From: Marsupella aquatica
Lineage: Eukaryota > Marchantiophyta
NCBI GenBank assembly: GCA_973895155.1
Contig: OZ316892.1
Span: 12,028,001 to 12,092,000 of the forward strand
DNA: 64,000 bases
Direction of reading: 5' to 3'
The notes under the pieces are model-generated. The model searched no databases. It was not told where the DNA came from and worked only from the letters and a program-made list of their open reading frames with translations. Of the stretch, positions 34,185-46,900 are shown piece by piece (within the stretch, counting starts at the first letter, position 1; each line of letters starts with the position of its first letter). The translations under genes and the position numbers were made by a program.

Positions 34185-35284
34185 TATCAATTGCGTGCCT
34201 CATGGAATGTTTGTGGCTTGTGCAAGCCAAATAGAAAACATGTAGCGAAAAACTGGGTTTAGACTTCCTTGAAAATACCTATGATGGCTCTTTGTTAGAA
34301 TTAACTCTTAGGTCTAGAGTCACAACTATATTGCTGCACACACACTATCCCCAAATGGTGTTTGCTTGGATAGTGGGAACTCAGGCTCATTGTTACGGAG
34401 CCAGTTGAGAGATAGGGAGAGCTTGTGCTATGGATGTTTGGTATGGCTAGTCAGCCTAGATCGAGTGTAGTATAGCCAGAGTATAGCTCTTGTGTGTTCC
34501 CGTGGATGGAGCCTCATGTGGAGGTGAACCACATATCTCTCTCTGTCGACTACATGATTGTTGGATGGTTATGGGCATGTCGTTGTGAATGTTGTCTATG
34601 CTCGATCAACACTCTTGCCTTACAAGAAGTGAAGGCGAACGTTTTTAGATTAGTCAATGCAATGAGACTTCTTCTTCCTAGATATGAGGCAGTCTCTTCT
34701 TTTCCAGATGAGGGGAGAGGAGGGACATCATTACTTCTACATCTATTGCTGAGGATTCTTGAATCAAGATTAATTGATAAAGGGCGAGCAGTATGGGTAA
34801 GAGTGGAACACACGAAAGGAAATTTTGGGCTCATTAGCATTTATGCTCCAAACTCCCCACAGGAACACCCTTTACTTTGGCACAAACTTAAAAATGTTTT
34901 GCCTCAAGAAAAGTGGATATTTGCGGAGACTTTAACATGACAAAAAGCATAGACGACTCATCTGGACCTTCACCACTTATTAAGGGAAGAGAGGAGGAGT
35001 TCTGGAGGTTTCTAAAAATGAGACTCAACCTAGAAGATGCAATCATCATTGTTGAACAAGAGTATGAAGGCTCCAAATTCACTTGGAGAAGAACGATCAA
35101 TGGAAGGCTTGTACAGTCTCGACTTGATAGATTTTACCTGAGTGAAAGAGGATGGTGGACAGGTGAGACTGTGAAATTAAAACATGATAGAGGATCTGCA
35201 TGCTCTAACCATGACCCGATTCTTCTCAGGTTCAGACTCATCGGGAGACTCATGGTAGTGGAAGTGGAAGAGGAGGGAATGTAG
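34185..35284 (+). pseudogene. L1-like LINE endonuclease domain (ORF2 start), interrupted
   Basis: APE-type endonucleases of L1 elements nick target DNA before reverse transcription. The frame begins near ASWNVCGLCKPN (34190), is cut by a solo LTR at 34293-34611, and resumes ALALQEVKANVF across the repaired junction. Further blocks are VRVEHTKGNFGLISIYAPN, CGDFNMT (34920), SRLDRFYLS and the SxHDP active-site region (SNHDPILLRF, about 35197). The catalytic Glu (LQEVK), Asp/Asn (GDFN) and His are visible. A single-base loss near 34919 and a stop in the first segment make it non-coding. Confidence 0.82.
34293..34611 (+). mobile_element. Solo Ty1-copia LTR inserted in the LINE endonuclease (319 bp)
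   Basis: The LTR starts TGTTAGAATTAACTC and ends GCTCGATCAACA, with a perfect 5-bp duplication CTCTT at 34288-34292 and 34612-34616. Removing the LTR and one duplicate restores ...ATGGCTCTTGCCTTACAAG..., the LQEVK block of the endonuclease. The inner sequence matches the LTRs at 9070 and 18479-22998. Confidence 0.93.
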
Positions 35285-36034
35285 TATCACACTAGGAGCA
35301 TAAATCAGTTTTTAAGGTCCAAAACGTTACTGGTATTTGTTCCCATGGAAAAACAAGTAAGGAATGATTTTCTATCATTTAACACTTATGAATGACTAAG
35401 GTAACAAAAACCCAGGTTTGAGCCTTTTACTATGGTTGTTCATCAAGGCATAGATTTGAATGTTTGCTTAACATTGTAAATAAAAATAACAAAATGGAAA
35501 AAATTAACAAAATACAAGGAAATCTTGAGGTATAATGATGGAGTCTGAAAAACACCCAGGTAACTTCTCCTCAATATTTCATTTGATGTGATTTAGGTGG
35601 TATATCCATAAGAACATTTTTGGCAAGGATTTTTATTTTATTTTATTTTATTTTAATTTTATTCCGCGTGAACCCCACGGATGGGGAAAACAAGCAGGCC
35701 AAAAGGTTTTGGCAAGGATTATTGTACTAGGATGATCACTAAAATGCCGTCAACACGTCTCAAGTTTTTCTTCCAAAGGTACTCAGAAGAAACTAGTCAC
35801 CAATCACTTTGATATCCAATCGGTACTCCGAGTCACGAATAATAAACACCATCATGATCAAATTGAAGTCATAAATCATTGATTGTAAGTAATTATTCTT
35901 AGCATCCCATGCTCAAGCAAGGTAACGCCAACAATTATGCATCAAGAACTCAAGAAGATGGGTTGTCACCACTTAAAGAACCTATTCCCTCATACTTCTG
36001 AAATTCACCCTCATACTCTTTTTGCCTGAACAAA
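35285..36034. other. Stretch where the LINE reverse-transcriptase core should be; no gene
   Basis: About 750 bp with no open frame. It contains a TTTTA microsatellite (about 35632-35660) and TTCCGCGTGAACCCCACGG. The LINE coding sequence stops on the left and resumes on the right without the RT palm motifs, so the core was deleted or replaced. Confidence 0.55.
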
Positions 36035-37560
36035 ATGAGCTTGTGTCTCTCTATTTGGGCTACTAAATTCCTCTCCTTAATTTACTGGAAGAACCATTCT
36101 TGTGAAACATGTATTGCAAGCAATCCCGATTTACCACATGATGTTTTTACACTCATCAGAAGCATCGGTCAAAACTATGATAACTTTATGCCTAGATTTT
36201 CTTTGGGGATAGAAAGTGATGGGAGGGAAGAAAATTCCCCTCGTGGTGTGGGGACAATTACCCGACCCAGAGTTGATGGAGGTCTGGGCCTCAAGAATTT
36301 TAGAAGCCACTCAGATGCTCTTCTTAGTCAATGGTTTAACAAGACTCTAGATTCACCTGCATCGGAATGGGCTCAGTTACTTTATGCCAATCTCAAACTT
36401 GCAAAATGGAGAAATAGGAAGGGCATTAGAAGGAATGGCTACTCTTTAGTGGATTGTCTCTTGCTCTGCTACCCCAGATCATTCAGTGGACTCATGTACA
36501 CGGGTCATCTATGGAAGGCGTGGACAACATTACGTAAGCATCTTATTTTCTCCCTAGGTGAGTCAACGGTGGAGGATGTACCTTGGGCCCTTTTCCTGAT
36601 TACCCCTTGTTATTTCCATTTTAGTATTAAAAGTTCCCTTATTACCGGTAATAATTATAATTATTAGTTCACGTCCTCCATGTATTAGTTAAGACTGAGG
36701 GCTCAGGGAGGATGTACTTAGATGTATCGAGGGTTTTCAGGTCCTGGATGATGGTTCTATATGTGCCATAGTTAAAGGATGTGGACGAATTGGCCTGAGT
36801 GAAGAAAATATCAGACTTTGGCAAGGATGGAGTGACTCCTGACAATTTAGGAGACAGGCTTGACACGATCAGAGGGATGGAAGTGGATATAAAGGAGTTA
36901 TGCCTTTGGTTCATTTCCTCCATTAGATGCACAATAGATAGGGCTATGACAGGTGGTTGGGCCTTCCAGTGGAATGGTCAGATAAGGATGTGAGACTTTG
37001 CAAGTTCACTATTCCTAATGCAAGAATGTATGATTTGCTGAGGCCTAGAGGTTTGGATTACATTAGACTTAATCGGATCTGGGAGGCGACAGTTGCAGAA
37101 CCAGAATGGAAAATTATTTGGCTTTCAGTATGGCAGTCTGCACTTTCTCTGAAATCTCACACATTTATATGGAGAATATTGGCGCAAGGACTTTTCATCG
37201 GAGACAAGGCTCTCAAGATTGGGAAAGGTAATGGCAATTGTGGATTGTGCTCTATTGAATGGAAAACTATCCCACACATTTCTTCAAGTGCCAATTCGCT
37301 ATTAGAGCTTGGAATTTAGTCTACAAAACTGTTTCCAAAGATAATTACATGGCCTGACCTCGACCCTCTCTCGCTGATAAAAGCATTTAAAGGTTCCAAT
37401 TTCCAGTCAATAGTACTCTCTTTCATAGTTTTTCAGGTCTTTTGGGCTCTTTGGCTGGCAAGGAACAACAAGTTATTCAACAATGGCAGAAACAGGTCTT
37501 TCAATCTAAATAATATTCTCTCTAAAATGCTAGCTAGATCATTTACATGGTCTTTGTGAG
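36035..37560 (+). pseudogene. L1-like LINE ORF2 C-terminal region with zinc-binding RVT domain
   Basis: The first part has the post-RT block RPRVDGGLGLKNFRSHSDAL (about 36265-36325), typical of plant LINEs. After stops and shifts, 36957-37320 reads WEATVAEPEWKIIWLSVW, SHTFIWRILAQGLFIGDKAL and NCGLCSIEWKTIPH. Shifted by one base it continues HFFKCQFAIRAWNLVYKTV, the zf-RVT pattern CxxC...H...C. The tail FWALWLARNNKLFNNG is a common LINE 3' coding end. Several frameshifts separate the pieces. Confidence 0.78.
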
Positions 37561-37639
37561 TATTCAGGGCCAAGTAGGAGACACACTCGGCTATTAAGGA
37601 GTTAGGACTGAAAGGCTGAAGAACAAGGAGGCTCGATTC

Positions 37640-39170
37640 CATATTTGTCATAGTTGAGCTTGGATATTCCTTACGACCTTTGATCCACCTCCCGTAGCTT
37701 GATCTTGTATATCCACTTGCTGTCCACCACTTGCTGACCCTTAGGCAGCTTAACAAGCTCCCAAGTTTTGTTGTCCTTCAGTGACTGCATCTCTGTTTGC
37801 ATTGCTGCAGTCCACTTCTACTTCTCCTTTGAAGCACTTGCCTCATCAAATGAAGAAGGTTCCCCTTCTTCCAAAATTAACGCATCACCCTCATCATCAG
37901 CTGCAAAATCGTCCTCTTGCAGTTGAGATGAATCAACCCACTGTCCATACCTAAGAGGAGCGCATACAGTGCGACCAGATGTTCTTCTAGCCGATGACTT
38001 CGGTTGAATTACGTCTACTGGTACAATTTGAAGCTCAGCAGCATCTATTTGCTGCTCAGCAGCATCAACAAACTCCTCTTGTTCCTCTGACACAGGAACC
38101 AGCTCCATACTTGGAGCACCTCCTTCTCTCCAATCATGCACTTCATGATCAATCTCCCCCTCAACAAGATCCGAGATATGAGATTTTCCTTTGTCAATAC
38201 GGGAGACCTGAGTATTCTCCCCCTCCTTCAATAATCTAGATTCATTGAAGGAAACATCCCTACGGACAAAGAGCTTACAGGCAATAGGATCCCATAGCCT
38301 GTAGGCCTTCACACCACTCTGATACCCAAGAAAAATACATTTCTTGGATGTAGGATCCAACTTGGTCTTATTTTGCTTTGGTGTGAGAGCATATGCATCA
38401 CTTCCGAAAACTACCAAGCCATGATAGTCTGCTTGCCACTTATAACGCATTTCAAACGTCGTTTTGAAATTGATTGCACTAGAAGGAGAAAGATTTACCA
38501 AATAAGCTGCAGTATTGACAGCTTTTGCCCAAAATTCTTGTGGTAAACCTGATTGGCTTAGCATACTCCGTGACCGCTCTAATAGTGTTCGATTGAGCCT
38601 CTCAGCGACACCATTCTGCTGTGGAGTATAAACTATGGTGAGATGACGAGTTATCCCCTGTTCTGCACAGTACTCTTCAAATTCTATTGAAGTGTACTCC
38701 TCACCGTTGTCTAACCTCAGACCCTTCACCCTGGTATCCAAACACTTAACCGTGTTTCTCGTTTGATTCTCCACTTGGGCCTTTCGTTTTGTAAAAATGG
38801 ACAAGACATCAAACTTATGCGTCATGAAATAAATTCATACAAATCTCAAGTAATTGTCAATAAAAGATACATAGTACAATTTTCTAGAATGTGAAGGAGT
38901 CGGGGATGGTCTCCACACGTCACTATGTATGTACTCAAGAATCGCTTTGGAACAATGAGTTTCAACACCAAAAGCACGATGATGTTGCTTTTCAAAAATG
39001 CAATGCTCACATAAATCCAATTTACAAGATTGCAAATCAGAAATGAGCCCATTCTTTCGCAAGATAGTCGTGAATGCCATAGTTGAGTCATTTTCTCGTG
39101 AGACTTGGTTACATTGGCCTCTCCATATACTATATTGCCCTGTAGCACATACAAATTATTCTATCTGCTC
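37640..39170 (-). pseudogene. Ty1-copia polyprotein fragment: GAG-pre-integrase and integrase
   Basis: On the minus strand: a GAG-pre-integrase zinc region (TQLWHSRLS, then CEHCIFEKQHHRAFG at about 38950-38995) and an integrase core with LRLDNGEEYTS and TPQQNGVAERLNRTLLE carrying the second Asp and Glu. After it come FWAKAVNTAAYLVN, KCIFLGYQ...KAYRLWDP and an acidic linker. The RT then begins (WTAAMQTEMQSLKDNKTWEL, KWIYKIK) and breaks off near 37680. A TGA splits the integrase near 38835, and a stop precedes the RT start. The Gag, protease and RT body are missing. It abuts the LINE 3' end at about 37640. Confidence 0.88.
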
Positions 39171-39389
39171 CCCTTCAAAATCATTGTCTCTCCCAACATG
39201 ACTTGAAGTTCTCCATCAATTACTCGCCATTGATGACCATTCACTAGTACATTTTATCTCCTTTTTCCGATTCTCTCCACATCGGATGCCTTTGTAAAAT
39301 AAATTTTGAAAAACCATACATCCGATACTACTAGCATCGCAACATGCCATTTTAATAGTATCGGATATCGACAATCGGACTTCTATCGG

Positions 39390-39545
39390 AAAGTCCGATG
39401 GTGGGAGAATGGGAAAGTCCGATGCTAGGAGAATGGGAAAGTCCGATGGTGAGAGAATGGGAAAGTCCGATGCTAGGAGAATGGGAAAGTCCGATGGTGA
39501 GAGAATGGGAAAGTCCGATGCTAGGAGAATGGGAAAGTCCAAAGC
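39390..39545. repeat. 24-bp minisatellite, six copies in an alternating (48-bp) pattern
   Basis: Unit AAAGTCCGATGGTGAGAGAA+TGGG alternates with AAAGTCCGATGCTAGGAGAA+TGGG three times from 39390 to 39533, then decays. Alternation of the two types means the array grew as a 48-bp dimer. No spacers differ, so it is not a CRISPR-like array. Open frames across it encode an 8-residue repeat and look incidental. Confidence 0.92.
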
Positions 39546-39729
39546 AATCAAAATGGGATATGCATTTCAGCGGACGCGACATGCTCAGGTCACCCATCTC
39601 TTCCGATCCTTTAATTGGGTTCTACTTTCATTTGGAACTATGAGCTAGGTGCCCATTTCCCTTGACATGTGAACTCTTCAAATTTTCTCAACTAATTGGT
39701 CACCCATCCCAATTGCTATTCCTCCAACA
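39546..39729. other. Short non-coding stretch before the CACTA-2 end
   Basis: No gene. The last bases, CCTCCAACA, directly precede the CACTAG terminus, so ACA would be the left copy of a 3-bp target duplication. Confidence 0.4.
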
Positions 39730-40060
39730 CACTAGTAGAAACCGGGGGGTATTTAGACCCCATTAAACGACTATTCAGTACCGTATAGGACTTGGAAACG
39801 ACTGGGAAGGACTCCAGTCCTTTATAGGACTGCGAGTCGTATGTTTTGTTACTATAATCAACTGAGTCCTTTATAGAACTGGTTTATAAGTCGTTTAATA
39901 GATTGGATTTTCAGTCTATTTTAGTCTTTGTGTGGGTAGCTTTGGTGAGTCGTTTTCAATCTTTTATGGGCTGCGATGGTGAGTCGTTGGGAACGACTAA
40001 AAAGGTTATGGAGGGTAGTCTTTAAATATACTTTGTGGGGTATGTATAAGTCTTTCATGT
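39730..40060. repeat. Subterminal repeats at the left end of CACTA-2
   Basis: AACGACT or AGTCGTT occurs near 39763, 39797, 39836, 39892, 39943, 39980 and 39992, often beside TATAGGACT or AGTCCTTTATA. Spacing is irregular and orientation mixed. It is different from the motif of CACTA-1 (TTTGCGAA) and CACTA-3 (AAATGACC). Confidence 0.75.
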
Positions 40061-40557
40061 CAACTGGATATGAGTGATGAAGACCCCACTATACTACTTG
40101 GAATGAACCCACTCTTGTGCACAAATAACATATTGCATTCATGTTTTATTGTGTACTTGGAATGAACTCACTCTATAAGTTCACCATTCATTATGTTAAC
40201 ATTAGAATACATAGTTTCATAAAGCCATCTTCTATACCATGTACACTAATATGAATTCACAGATTCAAACTTCATAGACTACAAAGAAGGTCACAAAGTA
40301 TTCCTCTATACCATACACACTAATACTGAAATGATACAAAACAGATTCAAGTATCATAGACAATCACCATAGAGCCATAGTTTGACATCAATCACTTGTT
40401 TCATACATACAGAATTCAGAAATATCAATGTCACACACAACGGCTCCTTCATCCTCTTTACCAAATGGAAAAATTGGTACAGATATGTCTTGGATCTTTC
40501 CAAGGCAATGTCAAAATGTGACACAATTCACATGATTCTATCTACACTTGCATTCAG

Positions 40558-43500
40558 TCACTGCAGACTAACACACTCTGATGGCCAAAGCACAAGAGAT
40601 CCTACTGCATCTGCAATTATTTCCTGAGGTGGATCATCGTCTCTATTCGGAAATGGCAAATTACAATCAGATACAATCACTGTAGTCAACAACACTACTA
40701 CATGGTCATCCGGGACCACTTTGCCATGGAATTTTGCATGGTCCGGTCGCAAAATGCCTGTACCCACACATACCTGCGAGTCATCCTCCCATGATAGAAG
40801 ATTATGGACTGGCTCTGCTGTGGCTATCACCTCCACCTTACCCTGGTTGTTTTTCTTGGCTTTCCTGGGTGGCTTATACATGACATTATTCATACCTTGG
40901 TTGCGAGTCATGACTTTGGCACGAGTGTTTTGTGCTGGTGATCGAGAATTGGCTACACTCTTCTTCAAAGAATCTGCATCCATATTTGACACTTCTGATT
41001 GTGTAGCAGGATTTCCCTGCGACATCATCTCAGTATCTGCCAACATTGTACTTGCTTCAATTGAAGCATCTACAATCTTACTTGCATCCAATGTTGCTCC
41101 CAAGTTTCGACGTCGCTTCACCCTGCTCCCACTTGGTTGAGAGTCTGTCAACTCTGCATCAACTACAATTCAGTGTCATGTCCAACATAAGTCAATCACT
41201 CATCACATGTGCTAAATGTACATGTCACCAACCACAAAGTTGTCACTATCTCCTTACCATTATGAACAGCCTTCTTCCCCTTCTTTGCCATTGCCATATG
41301 CTCCATGTCTGCTTCTGTTGATCAATAAACACACCACAATATTCAAGTTGAATCTATTAACCACTGAATTGTTTCTCAACATTCATATAGAGGAATTTAA
41401 AGCATCAGCTTACCTGATACCTCCTTGGCTATGGTCACTGAGGCACTGGGCACATCTTCTTCATTATTGCTCTTTGAATCACCTGATACATCAATCATGA
41501 TGTCACTTCAGATCCCAGTTCATCCAACCAGTTCTTACAGAAAAGATTACCTCCAACCGGCTTAAGCTTCACAAAACTCCATGCACTTTTCAAATGTAAT
41601 GTACTGGATCATAGCAGGTTACCTGTCTCAGCAACCTTCTTGCCCTTCTGCTTACTGATTACAGGGTCCTTCTCTGCCTCCACTCTTCTTGCATTCAAAC
41701 CATTCACTCAATTCATGAAAACTTACTTCTAACATTTGAACATAGGACACAATGAACAATGGGCCGGTGTCATTTCCATACCTGTGTCAGATTTGCCAAT
41801 TCCCTTTTTTGTTAACAAGGGCACACTTTGTACAATGTTGCCCTCATTGTTTGGTTGGGAACCACCCAATTTTTCAATCACAAGCTTGAAATTAGATTCC
41901 ACTGATGCAAGAAGGTTCGCTACAGATGCCTCCACAATATCCAAACGATCAGCCAATTTACTTTCCACTCGAGGGAGTCCACACTCTAATGACTTCAACC
42001 GTTCACACATCTCTGTGAGAGTTGTAACAGTTCCCTGTCATAACACAACTTACATATCTCAGATAACTGTCCCCAAGAACTGGTTGCTTACTTCCTACTA
42101 CATTTCTTTCTGATGCTCAAGGCCAAATAGTCACAGAACATACAGAATTACAACATAATCACCTGTTTGGAAGTTACACTTGTCACCTCACTCCTTTGTT
42201 TCATGAACTCCTCTCTCACTTCTTGTGCTGATGGTTCTTCACCTGTCAATTTCTTCTGCAGTCCACATCAACATACATATGAATGAAACCAAGTGTTGAT
42301 TGTCAATGAAAATGTAATAATGGTAGCAAGATGATAAGTTTGAGGCTTACTATCAGGCATGTCACTGCCTTACTAATTGTTCTTTCACTGGAGCATAACT
42401 TCCTCTCCCAGCCTGTGAAAGGTGTTTCACTTTGCCTCGAGCATTTGACATCAGTTCACTCTTGCTCTGTCCAGCCTCCGACATGAACCCTTTGATTAAC
42501 CATGTCCATTGATCCAGTTCCAATGATGGGGGTGGTGGCATTCTCCTGTTAGAACCATTGTCTATCCACATCCTTTTCAACCTATGCCTCTCTTGTTTCA
42601 AAATCCTCATTGCATAATCTGATATGCAATCTTCAACTGGGCCCTTACCATCATTACCAACATACTCCCACCGTTCAAGAATGTCCTTGCAGATAGCAGC
42701 CCAATCAGCTTTGTTCTGACTCCTAAACTCTGTAATGCTCAAATCTAACCAACGCAATACTTCTCCTCTTAGGTCAGAATGCCAACGGTTCTTACCATCA
42801 CATGTGGGAGTTATCCAACCTTCGGAATTCACTTCTACTTTACCAAATTTGTTATTGTCTCCTGCCTTGGTACTCCCTGAAGCGCTACTAGGTGTCCCTC
42901 CACGGCCTGGTGTCCCCCCACGGCCTGGGGTCCCTCCACGGCCTGATCTCCCCCCACGGCCTAGATTGCATTGTCCAAACCTCCCTGGAGTCCCTGCACA
43001 TTTACAGGATCCATTTACAGTCACTTACATTAGGTAAGTATGAATCATAAATCCCGCTGCCAAATATACAGTGGACTTCAGAGCAATTCTGCAATGACCA
43101 AGTTACCTCTCCCTTGGCGCATAGATGGTTCTGGACCACCTGTCCTATTGCTTTGTCTTGATGAATTAGGGGCATTTCTCCCGCCTGTGAATGATTGCCT
43201 CCTATCTGAACGTGGATGGCCTTTGTTGTTTTCGTGATTGTCCCAATCAGAGTCTGCATACCAACAGGTACATGCCACACTCATGGACCTGTAAGATAAA
43301 CTCTTTGCCCTAGCTACACATCAGATAAGTGCATATTGAGCTAAATCTCTACTACCATCACAAAATCACTAGCACAAGGCACTTACTTGTCCAATCATCC
43401 TCCTCACCTTTCCATTGCCCTCTGTACCCGTCTCTACCACGCTCTGGGTGTTCATATTCATCCCATCCATCTTCTGCTCCATCATAGTCATCATCATAAT

Positions 43501-43729
43501 TATCAGGCGTCCCTTGCCAATAACTCTGGCTCCTTCTAGGGTATGGATTATGTGATTTCTCTCTAGCTGCCCACCTACCTGGGACTTGATGAGGGCCCTG
43601 TGCATCCTGCACAGGTGCATTTTTCTGTGAGCCCCCTGCATCTGGGTCTCCATCCATATCCAATCTTTCCTCTTCACCCCACTCTCCAAGCCCCATGTCT
43701 GTCTCCATGTCATCACCCTCTTCCCCCAT
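40558..43729 (-). CDS. TnpA-like gene of CACTA-2, nine exons, 745 aa, intact
   Basis: Nine exons close in phase with GT-AG junctions: 43729-43387, 43253-43107, 42993-42374, 42255-42163, 42034-41782, 41682-41623, 41482-41414, 41314-41258 and 41153-40558. The N-terminus is acidic (GEEGDDMETDMG). Then comes an Arg/Gly/Pro repeat (GRGGTPGRGGTP) and a central domain of plant En/Spm accessory type (ADWAAICKDILERWEY, LKQERHRLKRMW, LDQWTWLIKGF, SNARGKVKHLSQAGRGSYAP). A coiled coil follows (SKLADRLDIVEASVANLLAS), then Lys-rich short exons and an Arg-rich patch (RVKRRRNLG). TnpA proteins bind subterminal repeats and help synapsis. It lies downstream of TNP2 on the same strand, as in En/Spm. An upstream non-coding exon is likely, because the ATG lies just after an acceptor (GTTGTGCAG). 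Donor TTA|GTAAGG of exon 3 is weak. Confidence 0.75.
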
Positions 43730-43906
43730 AGCTTCTGCACAACACCCACAACCAAACAGGGAGAATCAGCACACTAAATTCAAAGTATCAATCAATTTCA
43801 TGCATATCCAACTATCCTAAACATCATTCCAGGCAGCAATTCCCGTTCTGTGACTCTGTGCAGGTAGTCATCCTCAACCTCATACTTGCCAATCGCCAGC
43901 TGTTGC

Positions 43907-46900
43907 CTATTGCAAATCATCAACCTCATCATATTCCATTTGCCCAGGTTCATCATATGTCTCTCTCAATGTTAAGGGGATGTAGTCAGTCCCTGCCCGA
44001 GTTGGAAGTACAGTCTCATGACTAGGATGCTCGAATGCAGCATGGTCATCCAAACTGAACTCTACTTTACTTCCATCCATCCGCCTGTTCCGTGCTTGGC
44101 TATGGCATACCACCCTCCAACCATGTGACTCCTCCACATCTGCAAAGAAAGCCTGTTCAACTTGGCTAGGGAAAACAAAAGGCTCAGACCATTCTGGTAC
44201 TCTGGACCTAAAATTGGCCAACAAGAACCCATCATGATCACGCTTCATGGTGGCCCTTGGTCTCTGCCACTCTGATTTCACCCATGATCCCTTCATCAAT
44301 ATCACTGGGACACTTGTGTTACCATAATTCAACACCCAAATGTCGGTCAACTCCCACACGTAACCCATCTTCATCCACCCCCTCTGTTCTTCAGAGGTTC
44401 TCTGCTCAAACACAGAAATCAAACCACAATCATATGATACACAATGGTCACCCTGCTCATCCCTCACTCGATAATGATTTCCATAAGCTCTCATCCGTTT
44501 GTAGGTCAGAATAGACAATCGTGGTGGCACAGATAGAAGATACAAATCCTTCTCCATATCTAGGTGATGTCTACTATGCTCTCGAATTGTCACCCGAATC
44601 CACTGCTCGAACTGTGGGAAGGGATCCTGCTGCCCAGAGTGTGCAGCTTTTTGCATATCATATTCCCTACAATATGAGGTACAGGCATAGTTAGGTCTAA
44701 ACAACACATGACAACCTAAGATCACCCTTGGAACAGACAAGAAGCATCACAACAAAGGCAAGTCAATTCAATCACTCACCTCCACCATGGTTGCATAGGC
44801 TCTGTGTTTGCCAGCACATATGAATGAGCCTTGTCTTGAATCGCAACAGGCAGCTGAACAGCACGTCCCACACCTTCAACAACCTCGCCACTCACTCCAT
44901 CATCTTCACCAGATTTCCAAACTCTTGTCATAGCTTCACCAGACCCAGCCATGTACTCTGTTAGGAATCCCAACGTCTCATCCTTAATGTACCCCAATGC
45001 CATGGAAGCCTCTGGCCTGTAGTATGTTCTCACATGACCTTTCAACAACTTCATGTATCGCTCCATAGGGTACATCCATCTGGTACTGACTGGCCCATAC
45101 TGCCCTAGCTCTTCTACCACATGGATTAGGAGATGAGTCATAACATCAAAGAAAGCAGGGGGGAAGTATATCTCCAAGTCACAGAGGACATAAGCAGCAT
45201 CCTGCTTCAACTGCTCCAATCCTTGGGGATCCCACACTTTCACACATATATGGCGAAATACATTGCACAGTCGAAGAATGACATTACGGACTGGTTTCTG
45301 CATGAGACCTCTGAGGCATAGGGGCAGAATGTGCTGCATCAACACATGGTAGTCATGTGTTTTCATACTGCCAAGTTTATTCTTTGTAATATGCTTCTTG
45401 AAGGCACCAGCATAGCCAGAGGGCACTTTCAGACAGCTCAATCTATACAAGAATGTCTTCCATTCATCCTGTGTGCACACATAGGGAGCTTGGAACTTGA
45501 GAAGTACATTGGGATTGCTTGCATGGGGCTTCAACCAAAGGTGAGGGCGAATCCCCTTCTGTTGCATATCAGCTCGAACTGCTCCTGTATCTTTCTCACC
45601 CGACAAGAACTTCAGCAAGCTCTCACAAATATTTTTCTCAATGTGCATGACGTCCACATTGTGTTTGCTGGGCTCGAATTCCTGCACTCCACAAAGCAAA
45701 GAATTCAACAACAGAAACACTAATTAACCACATAGGAGGATTGTAACCAACATCAATCCACCATTGCTCCAATCTAAAATTGCAATCATACAAGGGCTGG
45801 AGGCTAAGTACATTACCCTCCAGTACTCCAACTCCAAGTCCATCAAGGTCTGTCTTTTCACACCGTGTTTCACCACTGGATCCTCAGGTTCTCGATCAGT
45901 GGCACTTCTCTTGTCCCAATCAGCCTTCCTGGCTGCCCACCTCAGGACTTGCTCTCTGGTGACCCTCTGTGGTGGGCCACGAAGCTCTGTTTTGTTGTTG
46001 AAGTGTGCAATTTGAGACCGTGTGTGCCTGTAAGGATGATCAACAGGCAGATACCTTCTATGCCCCTGAAATTTCATACTGTGCAGGGCATGCGACCACT
46101 CACTTGTCACATTTTTCCCACATGGTGTGCACCCCACATAGCCCTTTGTCACTCGTCCAGATATGATGCCATGGCCTGGGTAATCTGCTATATCCAGCAA
46201 ACAAATTGCATGCAATCTAAAGGGGCTGGGTCGAAGAAGCCCCTTCAGAACATCATGGGTTAACACCCCTTCTATCCACAAAGTCTTCCACTCTTCCACT
46301 GCTGGAGCCAACATGATATCTATGAATTGCTCGGTCACAGAAGCTGGTCCAGGGATTAACAGCACCATCATGACAAAAAACCTCTTTGTAGTCATCCATG
46401 GGGGAAGGTTGTAATTTAGCAGCGTAACCGGCCAACATGAATAACGGTTGTTTTTGTCTCCAAATGGGTTTACTCCATCCAGTGATAGACCAAATCGAAA
46501 GTTCCGCTTCTCTGCAGCAAACTGTGGCCACCTCTCATCAACAAATTTCCAATGGTTGGAATCTCCAATGTGACGCTGCAGGCCATCACTGCTCTTGTTA
46601 TCAGGAGTCCATGTCATCAGCTTGGAAATGGCAGGGCATCTAAACAGACGTTGTAGTCTAGGAATGAGAGGAAAATGACGAAGAACCTTGGCAGGGTGTG
46701 TACATTTCCCTACATTCTTGTACCTGTGCTTACCACAATGAGGGCATGTCAATTTATCTGCATGCTCTTTGCGAAAGAGAACACACCCATCAGGGCATGC
46801 GTCAATAGACACATAGTTCAGCCCAAGGTTAGACATCAATTTCCTAGCCTCGTACATATTTTTTGGAATTGAATTACCATCTGGTAACATATTTCGGCGC

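Larger units (their letters stand above)
24093..37560 (+). mobile_element. Decayed L1-like LINE, split by CACTA-1 and a solo LTR and missing its RT core
   Basis: Pieces on one strand: the basic ORF (24093-24407), endonuclease (34185-34292 and 34617-35284), the RT C-terminal region (36035 onward) and the zinc-binding RVT end (about 36957-37560). CACTA-1 occupies 24452-34159 and a solo copia LTR 34293-34611. The reverse-transcriptase core with its YADD-type site is absent between 35285 and 36035. Frameshifts and stops are present in every part. The left and right ends are approximate. Confidence 0.7.

Noticed and set aside
36669-38239. Minus-strand frames over the LINE tail and plus-strand frames over the copia integrase
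   Set aside because: They are shadows of recognisable coding sequence on the opposite strand.
39390-39545. Regular 24-bp repeats as a CRISPR-like array
   Set aside because: There are no unique spacers, the units are contiguous and the context is a plant nuclear genome.
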